Shown here: positions 10,921 through 20,583 of the stretch, piece after piece
Numbering within the stretch: position 1 is the stretch's first letter
How the letters are laid out: the number at the start of each line of letters is the position of its first letter
Source: Chinchilla lanigera
Taxonomy: Eukaryota > Chordata > Mammalia > Rodentia > Chinchillidae
Direction of reading: 5' to 3'
DNA length: 64,000 nt
NCBI RefSeq assembly: GCF_000276665.1
Contig: NW_004955477.1
Location: forward strand, 2,161,632 to 2,225,631
Notes under the pieces: generated by a model
Told to the model about the DNA's origin: nothing
Databases searched by the model: none
Seen by the model: the letters and a program-made list of their open reading frames with translations, nothing else
Translations under genes and position numbers: made by a program

Positions 10921-11469
10921 AGTTTCCACAACAAATCTTTGCTGGGCATATTACATGTGATCTGAGACAAGGGCCAAATAATATTTAGGCCTGTCAGTTC
11001 TGGAACATTACTCTGGCAAGGTAGTAAAGGAGTTAATCTGATCTAGGAGAGTGTCCAATGTGTCTTGGACACTCATCAAATCTTGGTCAAGTGTTTAGGT
11101 GATTGTTCTATTATCTTGGGGCAACCATTCATAGAGTTTAAAGCAAAAAAATACCATGGCTAGAAGAGGGTAGAGAAGCAAGGACTCAGGTAAACAGAAT
11201 CCGGGTCAATTAACAAAAATCTTAGCTAGCAGGAGGGCATGGAAGCAAAGACTGAGGTAAGCATCTGAAAAAGACAAAAATCAAGGGGAATAGTATGGAG
11301 CAATCTTGTGAACAATGTTCTCAGGCTTCACTTGTGTGTTGATCTATCAGGAGCAAGTCTTTGAATGCATTGTCTCTTCAGAGTGAGCTGTCTGGTCCAG
11401 GTAAATGTATCAGCACATCTAAGGCTGGATTTCTGAAACTTTTAGAAGTAGTTAATATGTACCTGAGTT

Positions 11470-11725
11470 ATATGTGTATGAGTTTGTTACAAGCTATTTT
11501 TTAATTTTTCTAGAGCTTTATGGCCTGTATGCCATATGAAGTTTTTATTTAATCTAGTTTTTTAGTTTCCTCTGCTACAAATACAGGCCTAATGTCACTG
11601 CCAATGATCAAGGGTAGGCCATATCTAGGGAAGATATTTTGCAGAAGGACCCCGCAAACTTTTATTGTATTCTCAGTATGGGTAGAGAATGGGATGTTGG
11701 GGCCAGTGACACAGACAGTGAAGCC
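11470..11725 (-). pseudogene. Integrase remnant of the provirus (pol)
   Basis: The minus strand encodes a segment with IFPRYGLP followed by GSDIRPVF. This matches the gammaretroviral integrase core pattern 'I.PRFG.P...GTDNGPAF', including the second catalytic aspartate. The stretch just before it (SGF..C.TGPNIPF) corresponds to the SGW.EAFP segment. A stop codon follows shortly after. The N-terminal zinc-binding part and the C-terminal domain are not recognisable. It is an inactive fragment of pol. Confidence 0.75.
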
Positions 11726-11884
11726 TGAGCTGGCTGCAGGGGTATGGGTGCCAGTGCAGAAGCTTGAACTTGCAGAACATACAGTGGGGGCATACTGGTC
11801 AGTTGGATCCCCAGAGAGGGCTTAGGCCTCTGGACAGAATTATTTTTCATCGCTGGTGGCAGGTTTCCAAACAGCAACAGGAAG

Positions 11885-12045
11885 CAGTTTGCTGTGCAGA
11901 TCATCCTTGCAGGAGAGTTTCTCACCTTGCAGGAGGTAATCTCATCTGAGATTACCACAGCATATCTACCCTGTCAGACTTCATTTCTAACTGAGCTATT
12001 TTCATCCATAAACAGGGTGTACTCAGCATCAGTCAGGCAGTCCAT
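11885..12045 (-). pseudogene. RNase H remnant of the provirus (pol)
   Basis: The minus strand encodes DAEYTLFMDENSS and then YAVVISDE, corresponding to the gammaretroviral RNase H start (DADHTWYTDGSS... AGAAVTTE). A stop codon lies between the two parts. It sits between the RT and integrase remnants, which is the normal pol order. Confidence 0.75.
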
Positions 12046-12147
12046 TTTTTAGAACAGTTCATCCCAGTACAGTATATCCCACATGAATAGTTGGTTCTCA
12101 GTCTAAGGTGAGTTTGTTAGCTTTCTTGATCAGAAGGATAGTAGCTT

Positions 12148-12540
12148 TTAGAGTATGGAGGCAAAGAAGAAAGGCAGCCCTTGGAGGCCACTGGGTGCTC
12201 CCAGTGACTGACAGTCTGAAGAATGCATATAGAAGTCAGCAGCTCCAAAAATTTGTGTGTTTCTTTTCTTGTAATCAGTTTTTGCCAGATATTGGCAGAG
12301 CTTTTGTGTCTTAAGTGCGTTCTCAAAGGAGAAACAAGTTTTTGAAACTTTGGGAAGTTGAGTCCACATCAGTTGCAAAGGGGGCTGGCTGAAGAAGGCA
12401 TTTTTTAGGTCCACACAGGTGTACTAGTAGGCTATGAGTGGCAGAAGACTGAGGCAGCATATATGGAGGGCAATTGCAACAGCATTGGCAGCTCAGAGAT
12501 CTTGAACTGGCTCTACAGGCAGGAGAGGTATATTTTAGCA
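12148..12540 (-). pseudogene. Reverse transcriptase remnant of the provirus (pol)
   Basis: Upstream minus-strand phrases NIPLLPV and PVQDL match the RT fingers of gammaretroviruses. VDLKNAFFS is the first catalytic-aspartate block. It runs at once into LQLMWTQLP, so the roughly 25 residues that normally separate these blocks are deleted. Further on, IFGAADFYMHSS resembles the RT connection segment LGTAGFCRLWIP. The YVDD block cannot be found. The copy is truncated and non-functional. Confidence 0.8.
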
Positions 12541-12852
12541 GTTTGACAATCTATATTGTCTGATCAGGGGACCATGATGGAGCTGGGAGGAACAGAGAAA
12601 TCTCAGAGAAAAGGTGCTGGTGGCTTAGCCAAATCTGTTGTAAGACCTCCCAAGAAAACAATGGGAGAGTTTTCAAACCCATATGGCAATCAATTAACAG
12701 TCCAAAAAGGGTACATGTGTTGGAAACCACAGAATGTAAGGCGATGGCTCTGTTGTTGACGGCTGACACCAACAGAGGTCATGGTGAGGTGGCACAGTTG
12801 ATGGCCAGGCCCAGAGGAAAGTCTTTAGTTTATACATCTGGGAGGAGAGTTT

Positions 12853-13050
12853 TCAGAACTTCAGGATTGTGATTTTCTGTCTCAGACTGATGCAAGCATC
12901 ATCTTCCTCTAAGGGAACAGTCAGAGTTGAAAGTGCAAGGTTAAATGAGAGGGAGGCTGACTGGCTTGGTGCAAAAGAGACAGTCACTTCAAACTTAAAG
13001 AGGAGGTCTCTTCCCACAAGGGGTATGAGGGCTGTCTTGTACAAGAAATC
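12853..13050 (-). pseudogene. Protease C-terminal end / pol junction remnant
   Basis: A minus-strand frame reads LIPLVGRDLLFKF near its start, matching the conserved 'LLGRDLLTKL' end of gammaretroviral protease. Downstream VPLEEDDA fits the linker before RT (L.I.DE..). The catalytic DTGA block is not visible. Confidence 0.7.
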
Positions 13051-13105
13051 ATGTTTAATAAAGTGTCCACCAATCTCACTGGATCTGCTCTGGCAGAATT
13101 TCTTT

Positions 13106-13435
13106 TCAGTGGAGGCTCCAGTGGATAACTTCAGTAACTTTAGACATGTTTATTAGCTTCTTGCCTCCCTCTTTGCAGCCTGTCAAGAGAGTAATGTGAT
13201 ACTGATCTAAGGCTTCATGGCCCTCTGTAGTGTTATAGTCCCAGTTTGGACATGCTTGGAGGAGGACTGTGTTCACCCAAGCATCATCAACTGCAGTGAT
13301 GGGGACTTTTGACCTTAACCAGGCTTGGGCCCCATCTAAAATGAGGTGGCATTCTTCAGTATTAAACAGAGTCAGAAGGAGTTGCTGGCAGTCATTCCAT
13401 GTTAGTAGGTGGATACATAGGTGTGGAGCCAAGGT
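13106..13435 (-). pseudogene. Gag capsid remnant of the provirus
   Basis: The minus strand carries LLTWNDCQQLLLTLF, PNWDYNTTEGHEAL and YHITLLTGCKEGGKK in this order. This is the signature order of gammaretroviral capsid (TWDDCQQLL, P.WDY.T..G...L, Y...LL.G...AG). Residues around the major homology-like region are degraded. The N-terminal half of capsid is missing and is replaced by an RT-like fragment. Confidence 0.8.
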
Positions 13436-13489
13436 GGAAGAGTTCTTAGCCCCTTATGGCAATTGAGTCAAAGTGAATTAACCTGGGAG

Positions 13490-13650
13490 AGTAGGAGGCT
13501 TTGGTCAGGAGACAGAACTGGTGGTGGTGGCATCACAGTTGGCTGAGTAGTTTGGGGTTGATGAATGTAAGGAGGAAGCAGGTCGGACTTGGGATCCTGG
13601 AATAGAACAGGATAAAGCTTTTTTGGCTTGGGTTAAATCTGACAGCCTCT
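13490..13650 (-). pseudogene. Gag p12-like proline-rich remnant with LPPY motif
   Basis: The minus strand reads KLYPVLFQDPKSDLLPPY followed by a Pro-rich stretch with MPPPP. This resembles the matrix/p12 junction of gammaretroviral Gag (LYP.L, DLL..DPPPY). The LPPY is a late-domain-like motif. Stops lie on both sides. Confidence 0.6.
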
Positions 13651-14299
13651 CAGACAGCCTTGTGGATTTGTTTTGATGACTAAGATGACTTTCATGTCAT
13701 GCATGACACAGGCGTGAAGCCAAGATGGGAATGGCAACTGAGTCCAAGTGAGCTGGCCTTTTGTCTCAGGATTTTCCCAGTTGAACCTTGTGACAGAGGG
13801 AAAATTTGAGAGTTCTTATCTTTTTTAGTTTTTTTTTTAGTGTCCATAGTCCTTATAATTCATGGCCAGAGGGTATAGTCATTTATCAGACTGGATTTTC
13901 TTATAGATATCGGATGCTTTTTATTAGATTTCTGGGTAACAGTAGCTGATGGGCTTTTTGTCCTCCTTTGTGGTATCTTTGAGAAGTGCTTGACTGGGTT
14001 GTTCCCAGGTGAGGCAACCTTTGGAAAGACTATGACAACCTGTTCATCAGAGCTGAAAGTCCAATTTTGCTCAGTCAAAATGTAGAACTCACAAGGAATT
14101 GTTGGCCATCATCTCTGGTGAGCATTAGATGATGCCATCCGACAGCATAGGCTTGTCTCCAGGGGGCCTCTGTGGCCCAATGCAGGCAATGGCTAGCTGG
14201 AACAAATTCAATTGGCTGGAAGTAGACAAGTAGGGAGTGAGGAGTGAAGTTACAGATGTTGGCAGCAGCCGTGGTGGATACCAAGGATACCAAGGTGGA

Positions 14300-15120
14300 A
14301 TTCTCAGGAAGAACAGGCCTCTTTCCTTTTTCTTCTTTGAGATGCAGGGAGTGGTTTGGTTTTATTTTTAACTCTGTAAAAGCCCCTTTTCCTGCAGTCA
14401 GGGACTGTGGGTTTTAGCTAACTAGTTCCCATTCTATCTCCCTACAGTGTGTGTTGTGTATGCCTGGATGATGGCACAACACACAAAGGGTGGGTACCCC
14501 TTAGAGAGAGACCATTCAGATGCCCACCTGGCCTCACCCCTTGTGGAGACTTAGGTGTGACTTAGCTAAGGAGGGTGTGAGGCCTCTGTTATGCCATATA
14601 TTGATCACCATGGAACCACAGGTGAGGGCCCCATCAGCCACCTCAACTAGTGCTTCCCAGTCTTGGTGCCCAGATGGAGCAGCCTATTGCTTACACTGTC
14701 TGGGCCATTCACTCATACAATTATTCAGCAGTACTCAGAGGTGAGTTTCAGAGGTGAAACATTCCAGCCCCTCTTCCCTTGAGGTTGGGCTTAAATAACA
14801 AGAGTTGATCAAGTTCTTCTTCTGCTCAAACTGAGCAGGACTGACAGAGTGACTAACTGGGGTTCCCCCTGGGCGGTCTTACCAGAATGAGGCAGGCAGG
14901 CAGAAAGACCGATGGACAACATCCTCCTCTCTTTGGGGTCTGATGTGAGCCACTCAAGTGAGGAGCCAGGAATCTTCCTCCAGACCTCTGAGGGGACTTG
15001 GGAAATCTCAAGGGTATGCCTTCCCATCTGAACCTGGAGAGGTCCTTGCTCTGTCCACAAGAGATACAACTGGTGATCAATAAGGTCAGCATGGTTGGTC
15101 TTCCTAGTTGATGCACCAGA
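14300..15120 (-). other. Proviral leader and 5' gag region, poorly preserved
   Basis: This lies between the 5' LTR and the recognisable gag remnants. A 110-codon minus-strand open frame (14809-15141) crosses the LTR/leader junction, so it is not a retroviral protein I recognise. Matrix could not be identified. Confidence 0.5.
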
Positions 15121-15453
15121 TGCAATGGCAAACAGAAACAATGAAATGACACCCAGGATTTGGAGGCAGATTTATTTGTCAATGGGCACTGATTGAGATC
15201 ATTCCCAGAATATGAGGCCCTGATCTCTGTTAGGGCTTATATAAGACAAGCAAGCAGGAAGTATAGAGGCAGAATGGCTTGTCAACTGGGGACTGGTGTA
15301 TACAACATGCATCATAGTAACCAGCGATGCATCATGGTGACCAGCCATTTCTAAGAGACAGGAGCAATTGGATCTGAAACAGGAACTATTACTTGGGCAA
15401 CCAACAAACTGAAGTATACTGGCTGAAGTATACTAGGGCCATTTTCTGTTACA
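15121..15453 (-). mobile_element. 5' LTR of minus-strand endogenous retrovirus
   Basis: This 333-bp LTR runs on the minus strand from TGTAACAGAAAATGGC to GCCATTGCA. It contains a TATA-type palindrome CTTATATAAG (15236-15245) and AATAAA on the minus strand (15171-15176), about 65 bp downstream, which gives a compact promoter/poly(A) layout. A TGG-starting primer-binding-site candidate lies three bases inside (near 15118-15100). Confidence 0.85.
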
Positions 15454-15784
15454 TGGCTACAGGCTCTTTGTGGTAGTGGACAAGGAAGAGGCAGTAAAGA
15501 GAGAAGAACAACTCTACTAGTATTTTCTGTGTTTTTAAAGAGCTTCTATATGGCCACCATTATGCCAAAGATTTTCAAACTCCATTGATTTTCATAAAAA
15601 TTGAATTTTTGTTCAACTGTTCTCCCAAAGTCATGTAACTGTAGAAAACATTCCCTAGAAGAAAGGACTATGATAGTCTGTTGTGAGAAAATCCAAATGC
15701 AGAAGTATACTGCATTTTCTTGTTTAAGTATATCATTTAAGATTCAGAAAGATTCAGAGTTTAACAAAGGCCAGACATCTGGTG
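15454..15784. other. Unique sequence, nothing recognised
   Basis: No gene or repeat recognised. Confidence 0.5.
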
Positions 15785-16128
15785 TGTTGTCAGCTTGGGC
15801 TGTGATAACAAAATACCAGACTAAACAAACATTTATTTCTCATAGTTCCAGAAGTCCAAGATGAGAGTGGAAGCATGTTTGGATTCTGGTTAGGGCTCTT
15901 CCTGACTAACAAATGGCACCTTCTTAATGAGTCCTCACACGCAGGAGAAGAAGCAAGCTCTCTGATGTCTCTTTCCATGATGACACTCATACTTCATGAG
16001 CTCGATGTCCAGACCATCAGACTTGGAAAGCCTGTCAGAGAGCATCATTTTCTGAAGGCCCCATCTCCAATAGGGGCTTCAATATATGAATTCCGGGGAG
16101 GCATAAGCACTGGGCAGTCCATCATAGC
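15785..16128 (-). mobile_element. MaLR-type LTR (MLT1/MST-like)
   Basis: Inverted MaLR phrases follow in order: CAGCTTGGGCTGTGATAACA, CATTTATTTCTCATAGTTCC, GAAGTCCAAGATGAGAG, AGCAAGCTCTCTGATGTCTC, CATGAGCTCGATG, TTCAATATATGAATTCCGGG and AGTCCATCATAGC. Both ends are close to complete. No internal MaLR region is attached, so it is a solitary LTR. Confidence 0.75.
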
Positions 16129-16612
16129 TGGCAAGTGGCAGAGCTTGGACTAATGTCCTACTGGTATAACTCAGAGGTACCAGGAGGTAGGTCTAAGGTC
16201 ATTAGCCTGCCAAAGGTTCCTTCCCCTACCATTGCTTCATACCCAATACAAAACCTGTGCAGGGCTTTCTGTATGTTCTGTTCCAGAAACTTTCAGTTTG
16301 TTCCCATTCTAAAAGATCTGAGGCTTTCTGTACTAGATCCAGTCATATGGCCCTTGAGCCCTTGGCCTAGATCTCTATAGCTTGGAGATCTGCAGGCTCC
16401 TCAGAGGCCACTTGCCCGGAAAGTGAACACATCTATCCCTACCCCTGCCAGCTAGGTCAACCGTGTTAAAACAGACAGCTCTCACAGTGGATGGAGATCT
16501 GGGAAGCTGTGGGGACAGAGACAATTCCTGCCATCTTCCCTGCCTAGCATTTTTTTAATATTCTCATTTGGTACCAAAGAGCTAAGGGGTTTTATTCTGT
16601 TTGTTTTACAGT
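16129..16612. other. Unique sequence, nothing recognised
   Basis: No gene or repeat recognised. Confidence 0.5.
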
Positions 16613-16788
16613 TCTGTTTTTTCAGTTTTTATAAACTAGGGTCTTCACACAGAGCTACCTTCCCAGCCTTTTTATTTATGTTTTATTTTGAAACTGAGTC
16701 CCACTAAGTCACTAAGTTGTCCGGGCTCGGGTTTGAACTTGTGATCCTCCTGCCCCAGCCTCACAGAGTGCTAGGATTACAGGCTAAG
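16613..16788 (-). mobile_element. Dimeric B1-ID SINE, diverged
   Basis: The left part (ACTAGGGTCTTCACACAGAG, GCTACCTTCCCAGCC) is a decayed inverted ID unit. The right part is an inverted B1 unit: TTTGAAACTGAGTCCCACTA, AACTTGTGATCCTCCTGCC, CTAGGATTACAGGC. The join is T-rich. Such B1+ID dimers are known from squirrel-, dormouse- and beaver-related rodents. Confidence 0.75.
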
Positions 16789-17154
16789 CTTTCTTATCTG
16801 AAACCCCACTGCTTCTCTGGGCTGCAGAAGTTGTCCACTGGCTTCACATAAGCCAGTGAAGGCCACTCTCCTGAGCCCTGGGTCTTCTGGAAAGTCCTTG
16901 AGGATCCTCTATCCCAGACTAGAGGTGTTATTTCTGGAAAAAGAAATCACCTTAAAGGAAACTCACAGCCTAGGCTTCCACACACATAGTATATTCAAGA
17001 GTTTTGAGAAGACACTCCCCTTCACCCCTTTCCCAGCTCCAACTCTCCCTCACCTTGGGGACTTGAGCTTCAGTTTCCTCATCTGGACTTAGATGGGTGG
17101 CACCAGATGAGCCCTGAGGGGCTTTCCAGGTTTGAGACCCTGGATATCAGTGGA
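16789..17154. other. Unique sequence, nothing recognised
   Basis: No gene or repeat recognised; ends with a short MIR-like phrase (GCTTCAGTTTCCTCATCTGG near 17067). Confidence 0.45.
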
Positions 17155-17380
17155 AAGGATGGACATTGACAAAAGGGGCAGTGGGTGTCACTGAGAGTGC
17201 TCTGGCTTTAAGGCATGTGGACCCCATTCAAGGCCTGGTCTTGCACGCTCCTGAGCTGGTGACACCAGATATCTGGAATAGTCTCTGTGCAGCTCAGCAT
17301 AGTGGGTTTTTTTATAAACCAGGGGAGTAGGAGGAAAGAATGAGATGAGTTAGGCCCACAGTTAGTGCACAGAGCAGCGC
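17155..17380 (+). repeat. Possible MIR fragment
   Basis: AGAGTGCTCTGGCTTTAAGG, CCCCATTCAAGGCCTGG and CTCCTGAGCTGGTGACAC resemble the 5' half of MIR (GGCTTTGGAGTCAGACAGACCTGGGTTC). Weak match. Confidence 0.35.
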
Positions 17381-18970
17381 AGGTGCTCAGTAATAGCCCA
17401 GAGGAGCCTCCAACATTGCCTTTCGTGATGCCTTCCCAGCCAGGGTACCACAGGTCACCCTCCTCAGAGGAGTCCCTCCTGATGGCCTGGGGTGGACTGG
17501 GACTGCTGTACCATCACCAGTCCATACCCCTGAGCCCTGGCTGAGAATCCTAGGACATCCTGGCCTGGGAACCTGAGTGTCTTTGGACTAACTTGGGCCA
17601 CCAAGCTTTTTCCAACTCAAGGGCTGCTCCTGTAGTGAGGCAGCAGTCAGGACCAGTCCTGCCCTCCCTTGTTCTGCATCTCACACAGGGGCCCATTCAG
17701 CTGCAGAGAGTGCCAGTGCAGGGTGGTATAGCTGCCTGCAGAAATAAATGTTAAGCTTCTGAATTATTTATCCAATCTGCAGTCTATTTCCAGCAGGCCA
17801 CAAAGGGCACTTTACCCAGGGCGCACACCACGCCTACCACCTTCTCCACATCACTACTACCAAGGCCACACTAGGGACTCTAGCCTAGGGATGATCATCC
17901 CCTCCGGTGCTCTTGGCCCTGTGTATACACAAGGTCCACAGGCAGAGAGCTGCAGGCCCTGCCCCCCTCCCCTCAGCCCTCACTGGCTCATCATCTTAGC
18001 CCAGGCCTCACCATATCCCCTTCCCTACTTGGGGTATGGAAAGGAGTTATGAAGACACAACTGCAGCTGCTGTCCTTGTCCCCTCAGTTGGCAGGGCTGT
18101 ATTGTCTGGGGTTCTAGCTGTGACCTAGACTGGCTGGGGGGTTGGGTTGTGCATGGGCCCCTAATACCCAGAATTCCAGGCTGGACAGTGACCTCATCAA
18201 GGGGGTGACACCAAGGGCTGTGATGAAGTATCCTGCAGAGCTGGCCTCCACACCATGGGGAGGTGGAGGGGCTAGGAGGTCCTCAAGCTTCTCTTCTGAG
18301 CTGGAATACTCCTTTGCTGGGCACTGTGCCCAACCCCAGCAAGGTTCAAGGATGGGGCTGGGAACAGGGAGGGGTATGCAGAGAGGTAATGTGGGACACA
18401 GCCTGCAGGAGGCCGAGCAGCATGTGAGAGCAGGGGAAAGGGGCAGCAGGGCTGGGCACTGAGGAGCTGCCAGGGCAAGGGTGTGGGCAAGGATGAGGCT
18501 CCAGGCCCCAACAGCCCTGCAGGAAACCATTGGCAAAATGGCATTGCCAATGGCAAAATGGTTTCCTGTTTCAGATCCCTCCTTCTGGAGGTTTCAGGCA
18601 GGGAAATGGCTTGTTCAGATGACCAGGTGACTGTAGTTCTTCTGGAAGACTGCGTCCTTCGTCCAGAAGCAGCCCTGGCACCACTTCCTCCCCGGCTTTC
18701 TTCCTCTTCCAGGACAGCACCAGGCTCAGCCCTGGCCTTCCACATACCCCACCCCCACCAAAGGCTTTGTGGCCCTCGTGGCCAGGCCAAAGGACAGCCA
18801 GCCTGTCCTACCTCTTGTGTTCAGAGGGAATGCACAGGATCTGGCCCTACAAGACAGGGGTGGCTGGCGGGACAGAGGATAATTTGTAGCAGCAACAAAA
18901 CGCCAGTATCAGCAGACTTCAACCAGAGGATCCGGGCTTGGCCTGAGGTCCTCTGGGGGCCAAGTGTGTG
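17381..18970. other. GC-rich unique sequence with chance open frames
   Basis: Two overlapping 172-codon frames run in opposite directions (18272-18790 minus, 18483-19001 plus), with a 140-codon minus-strand frame ending near 18114. None has a recognisable domain. High GC makes stop codons rare, and the frames shadow each other. A 12-bp inverted repeat lies at 18520-18568. Confidence 0.5.
18520..18568. repeat. Inverted repeat with nested hairpin
   Basis: CAGGAAACCATT (18520-18531) and AATGGTTTCCTG (18557-18568) are perfect 12-bp arms. A second 7-bp pair TTGGCAA/TTGCCAA (18530-18536 and 18544-18550) lies between and overlaps the left arm by two bases. GGCAAAATGG also occurs twice as a direct repeat. 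Confidence 0.9.
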
Positions 18971-19105
18971 GAAAGAGTTGGGATGGAGGGCCTGGGCTTA
19001 ACCCCCAGGTCTGCCACAAGTGCTTTCTGGCTGGCTAGATTGCCACAATCTCCAAACCTTGCTTTTTCCTTCTAGGGAAAGAAGATGGCCACATAGGTCT
19101 GATGG
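18971..19105 (+). repeat. Possible MIR fragment
   Basis: CCCAGGTCTGCCACAAGTGC, GCTGGCTAGATTGCC and CTCCAAACCTTGCTTTTTCC follow the sense MIR order (CTGGCTCTGCCACTTAC, TAGCTGTGTGACC, CTCTGAGCCTCAGTTTCC). Confidence 0.45.
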
Positions 19106-20298
19106 GTGCTGGGGCTCCAGGTGCCATAGAGGGGGCCTGGCCCAAAGCTGGGGCAGCGGTGTTATCCTTCCTTCCTCCCTCTCTCCCACTTTCCCAGCAA
19201 CAGTACCTCAGCCTCCAAGGCGCCCTGCTCCAAGACGTTAGGTGGGTCCCATTCCCCTTGGGGCATCCTCATCTGTAAATTGTGGGTGTATGTTACATGC
19301 TCTTCAAGGGTTTGCCACAAGAATCCTCTAAACACTTGCCCTCCAGTGTCCAGCATGGGCCCTGGAACCCACAGAAATGAGCTCTTCTGATGCCGTGCTC
19401 ACCTCTTAGCCAGCCTGCTCTGCACAGTTCTTCCAACAATGATGCATACTCCTTTTTAGCTTCACCACACAGATGATGTGATTTTCACGCCCAAGTAACT
19501 CCTGGGGGAGGCACAGCTGGGGGGGTGGTACGGAGGTGAAGCCAGGTGGAGCATCCTGGGAAATGAGCCATGTTCCTTCCTTCTCCCAGGGGTCGTGGGT
19601 CTGAGGCTCCAGTTTGCCAATAGGAGCTTCCCACCGGGCACTGACTCCATGGCCGCTCAGAGACCATGTATAATTGACAAGCTTCATTTCTCTCTGTGCA
19701 GAGCCTGGGATGACAGTGTGGCTATAATGCAGGATGTTAAAAGCTTCCTGGGAAGCCGTTGCTCGGCTCCAGGAGGGGTAATTAATGTAACAAAGGGCTT
19801 TCCAATTATGATTCCTGCCACAACTTAGATTCCCCTACAAATCCTCCTAAGAGGCTTCAGAAGCACCCAGGCCTTTAGGGCTTGTTTTCCTTCCATTTGC
19901 ATCTGTCCATTTATCAGTAAGAGAGAGACTCACATGATGGGGTCCAGTCCTGTGTCCGAGGGACAAACAGTTACAGCCTTATCCTGGCCACAGACCCCAG
20001 AGTGCCAGCCACATTTCTCAGTCTCTGTTCTCATTTTAAAACAAGTTATTCCTGGTCTCCAAGAGGGACCTCAGCGACAATCGCTTGCCAGCTTCTGAGG
20101 CTAGAGGAAGCAGGAGTGAGGTCCTGCTGTCAGGAAGCTGCAGGGAGCACAGGAATGCAGGAGGCTTGGTGCACACAGCTGCTCCCAGCCAGAGCTTCCA
20201 GCCTTACAGCAGCTGGAGAAGCAGGTGGTCAGCAGCTGTGGTTCCACAGGTGTGTGCTTGAACCCCAGAAAGGCCAAAATCTCACATAGTATCACATT
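19106..20298. other. Unique sequence with a motif-rich block near 19.7-19.83 kb
   Basis: No gene recognised. Around 19730-19830 the sequence is complex, non-repetitive and holds TAATTA (19779-19784), AACAAAG and CAATTAT. It is noted as a candidate regulatory element in the findings. Confidence 0.4.
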
Positions 20299-20350
20299 CA
20301 TGCATGCATACGTGCATGCGCACATGTGCGCACACATGCGCGTGCGCGCG
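20299..20350. repeat. 52-bp alternating pyrimidine-purine tract (Z-DNA type)
   Basis: Every dinucleotide step in this interval is pyrimidine-purine (CATGCATGCATACGTG... to ...GTGCGCGCG). It is followed after one break by a short GCACACACAC run. Confidence 0.9.
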
Positions 20351-20363
20351 AGCACACACACAC

Positions 20364-20583
20364 GGGGGAAGAGAAGGAGAGGAAGAGAAGAGAGACAGAA
20401 GGAGGTAGAGAGTTAGAGGGAGGGAGGGAAGGAGAGGGAGAGAGGGAGGGAGGGGGAGAAAGNNNNNNNNNNNNNNNNNNNNNNNNNNNNNNNNNNNNNN
20501 NNNNNNNNNNNNNNNNNNNNNNNNNNNNNNNNNNNNNNNNNNNNNNNNNNNNNNNNNNNNNNNNNNNNNNNNGAGAGAGAGAG
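20364..20583 (+). repeat. GA-rich purine tract with a 110-base N gap
   Basis: GGGGGAAGAGAAGGAGAGG-type sequence runs to 20462, then N at 20463-20572, then GAGAGAGAGAGAG. Both edges of the gap are GA repeat, so the missing bases are most likely more of the same. Frames that run through the gap are not meaningful. Confidence 0.95.

Larger units (their letters stand above)
10552..15453 (-). mobile_element. Degraded gammaretrovirus-like (class I) endogenous provirus
   Basis: The provirus is about 4.9 kb and lies on the minus strand. Visible from its 5' end are the 5' LTR, a leader, gag remnants (a late-domain-like LPPY near 13570, capsid near 13430-13110), a protease end (GRDLL near 13010), reverse transcriptase (VDLKNAFF near 12395), RNase H (near 12040-11890), an integrase core (near 11720-11480), the polypurine tract and the 3' LTR. 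All reading frames are broken by stops, frameshifts and deletions, and no env could be recognised, so it is not functional. Gag and pol motif spacing points to the murine-leukaemia-virus-like group. The primer binding site would start TGGTGCATCAACTAGGAA next to the 5' LTR; I cannot assign its tRNA. Two extra RT-like fragments lie inside the gag region (see findings). Confidence 0.85.

Noticed and set aside
10981..11160. Possible env transmembrane coiled coil in the provirus (minus strand, SVQDTLDTLLDQINSF)
   Set aside because: Only one short heptad-like stretch is visible, without the neighbouring immunosuppressive-domain or CX6CC pattern. This is too little to call env.
14809..15182. About 110-codon minus-strand frames across the 5' LTR/leader of the provirus
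   Set aside because: They cross the LTR boundary and show no retroviral protein motif. They are probably untranslated leader.
18272..19001. Two overlapping 172-codon open frames on opposite strands
   Set aside because: They lie in GC-rich DNA where stops are rare, contradict each other, have no recognisable domain and lack convincing start or splice context.
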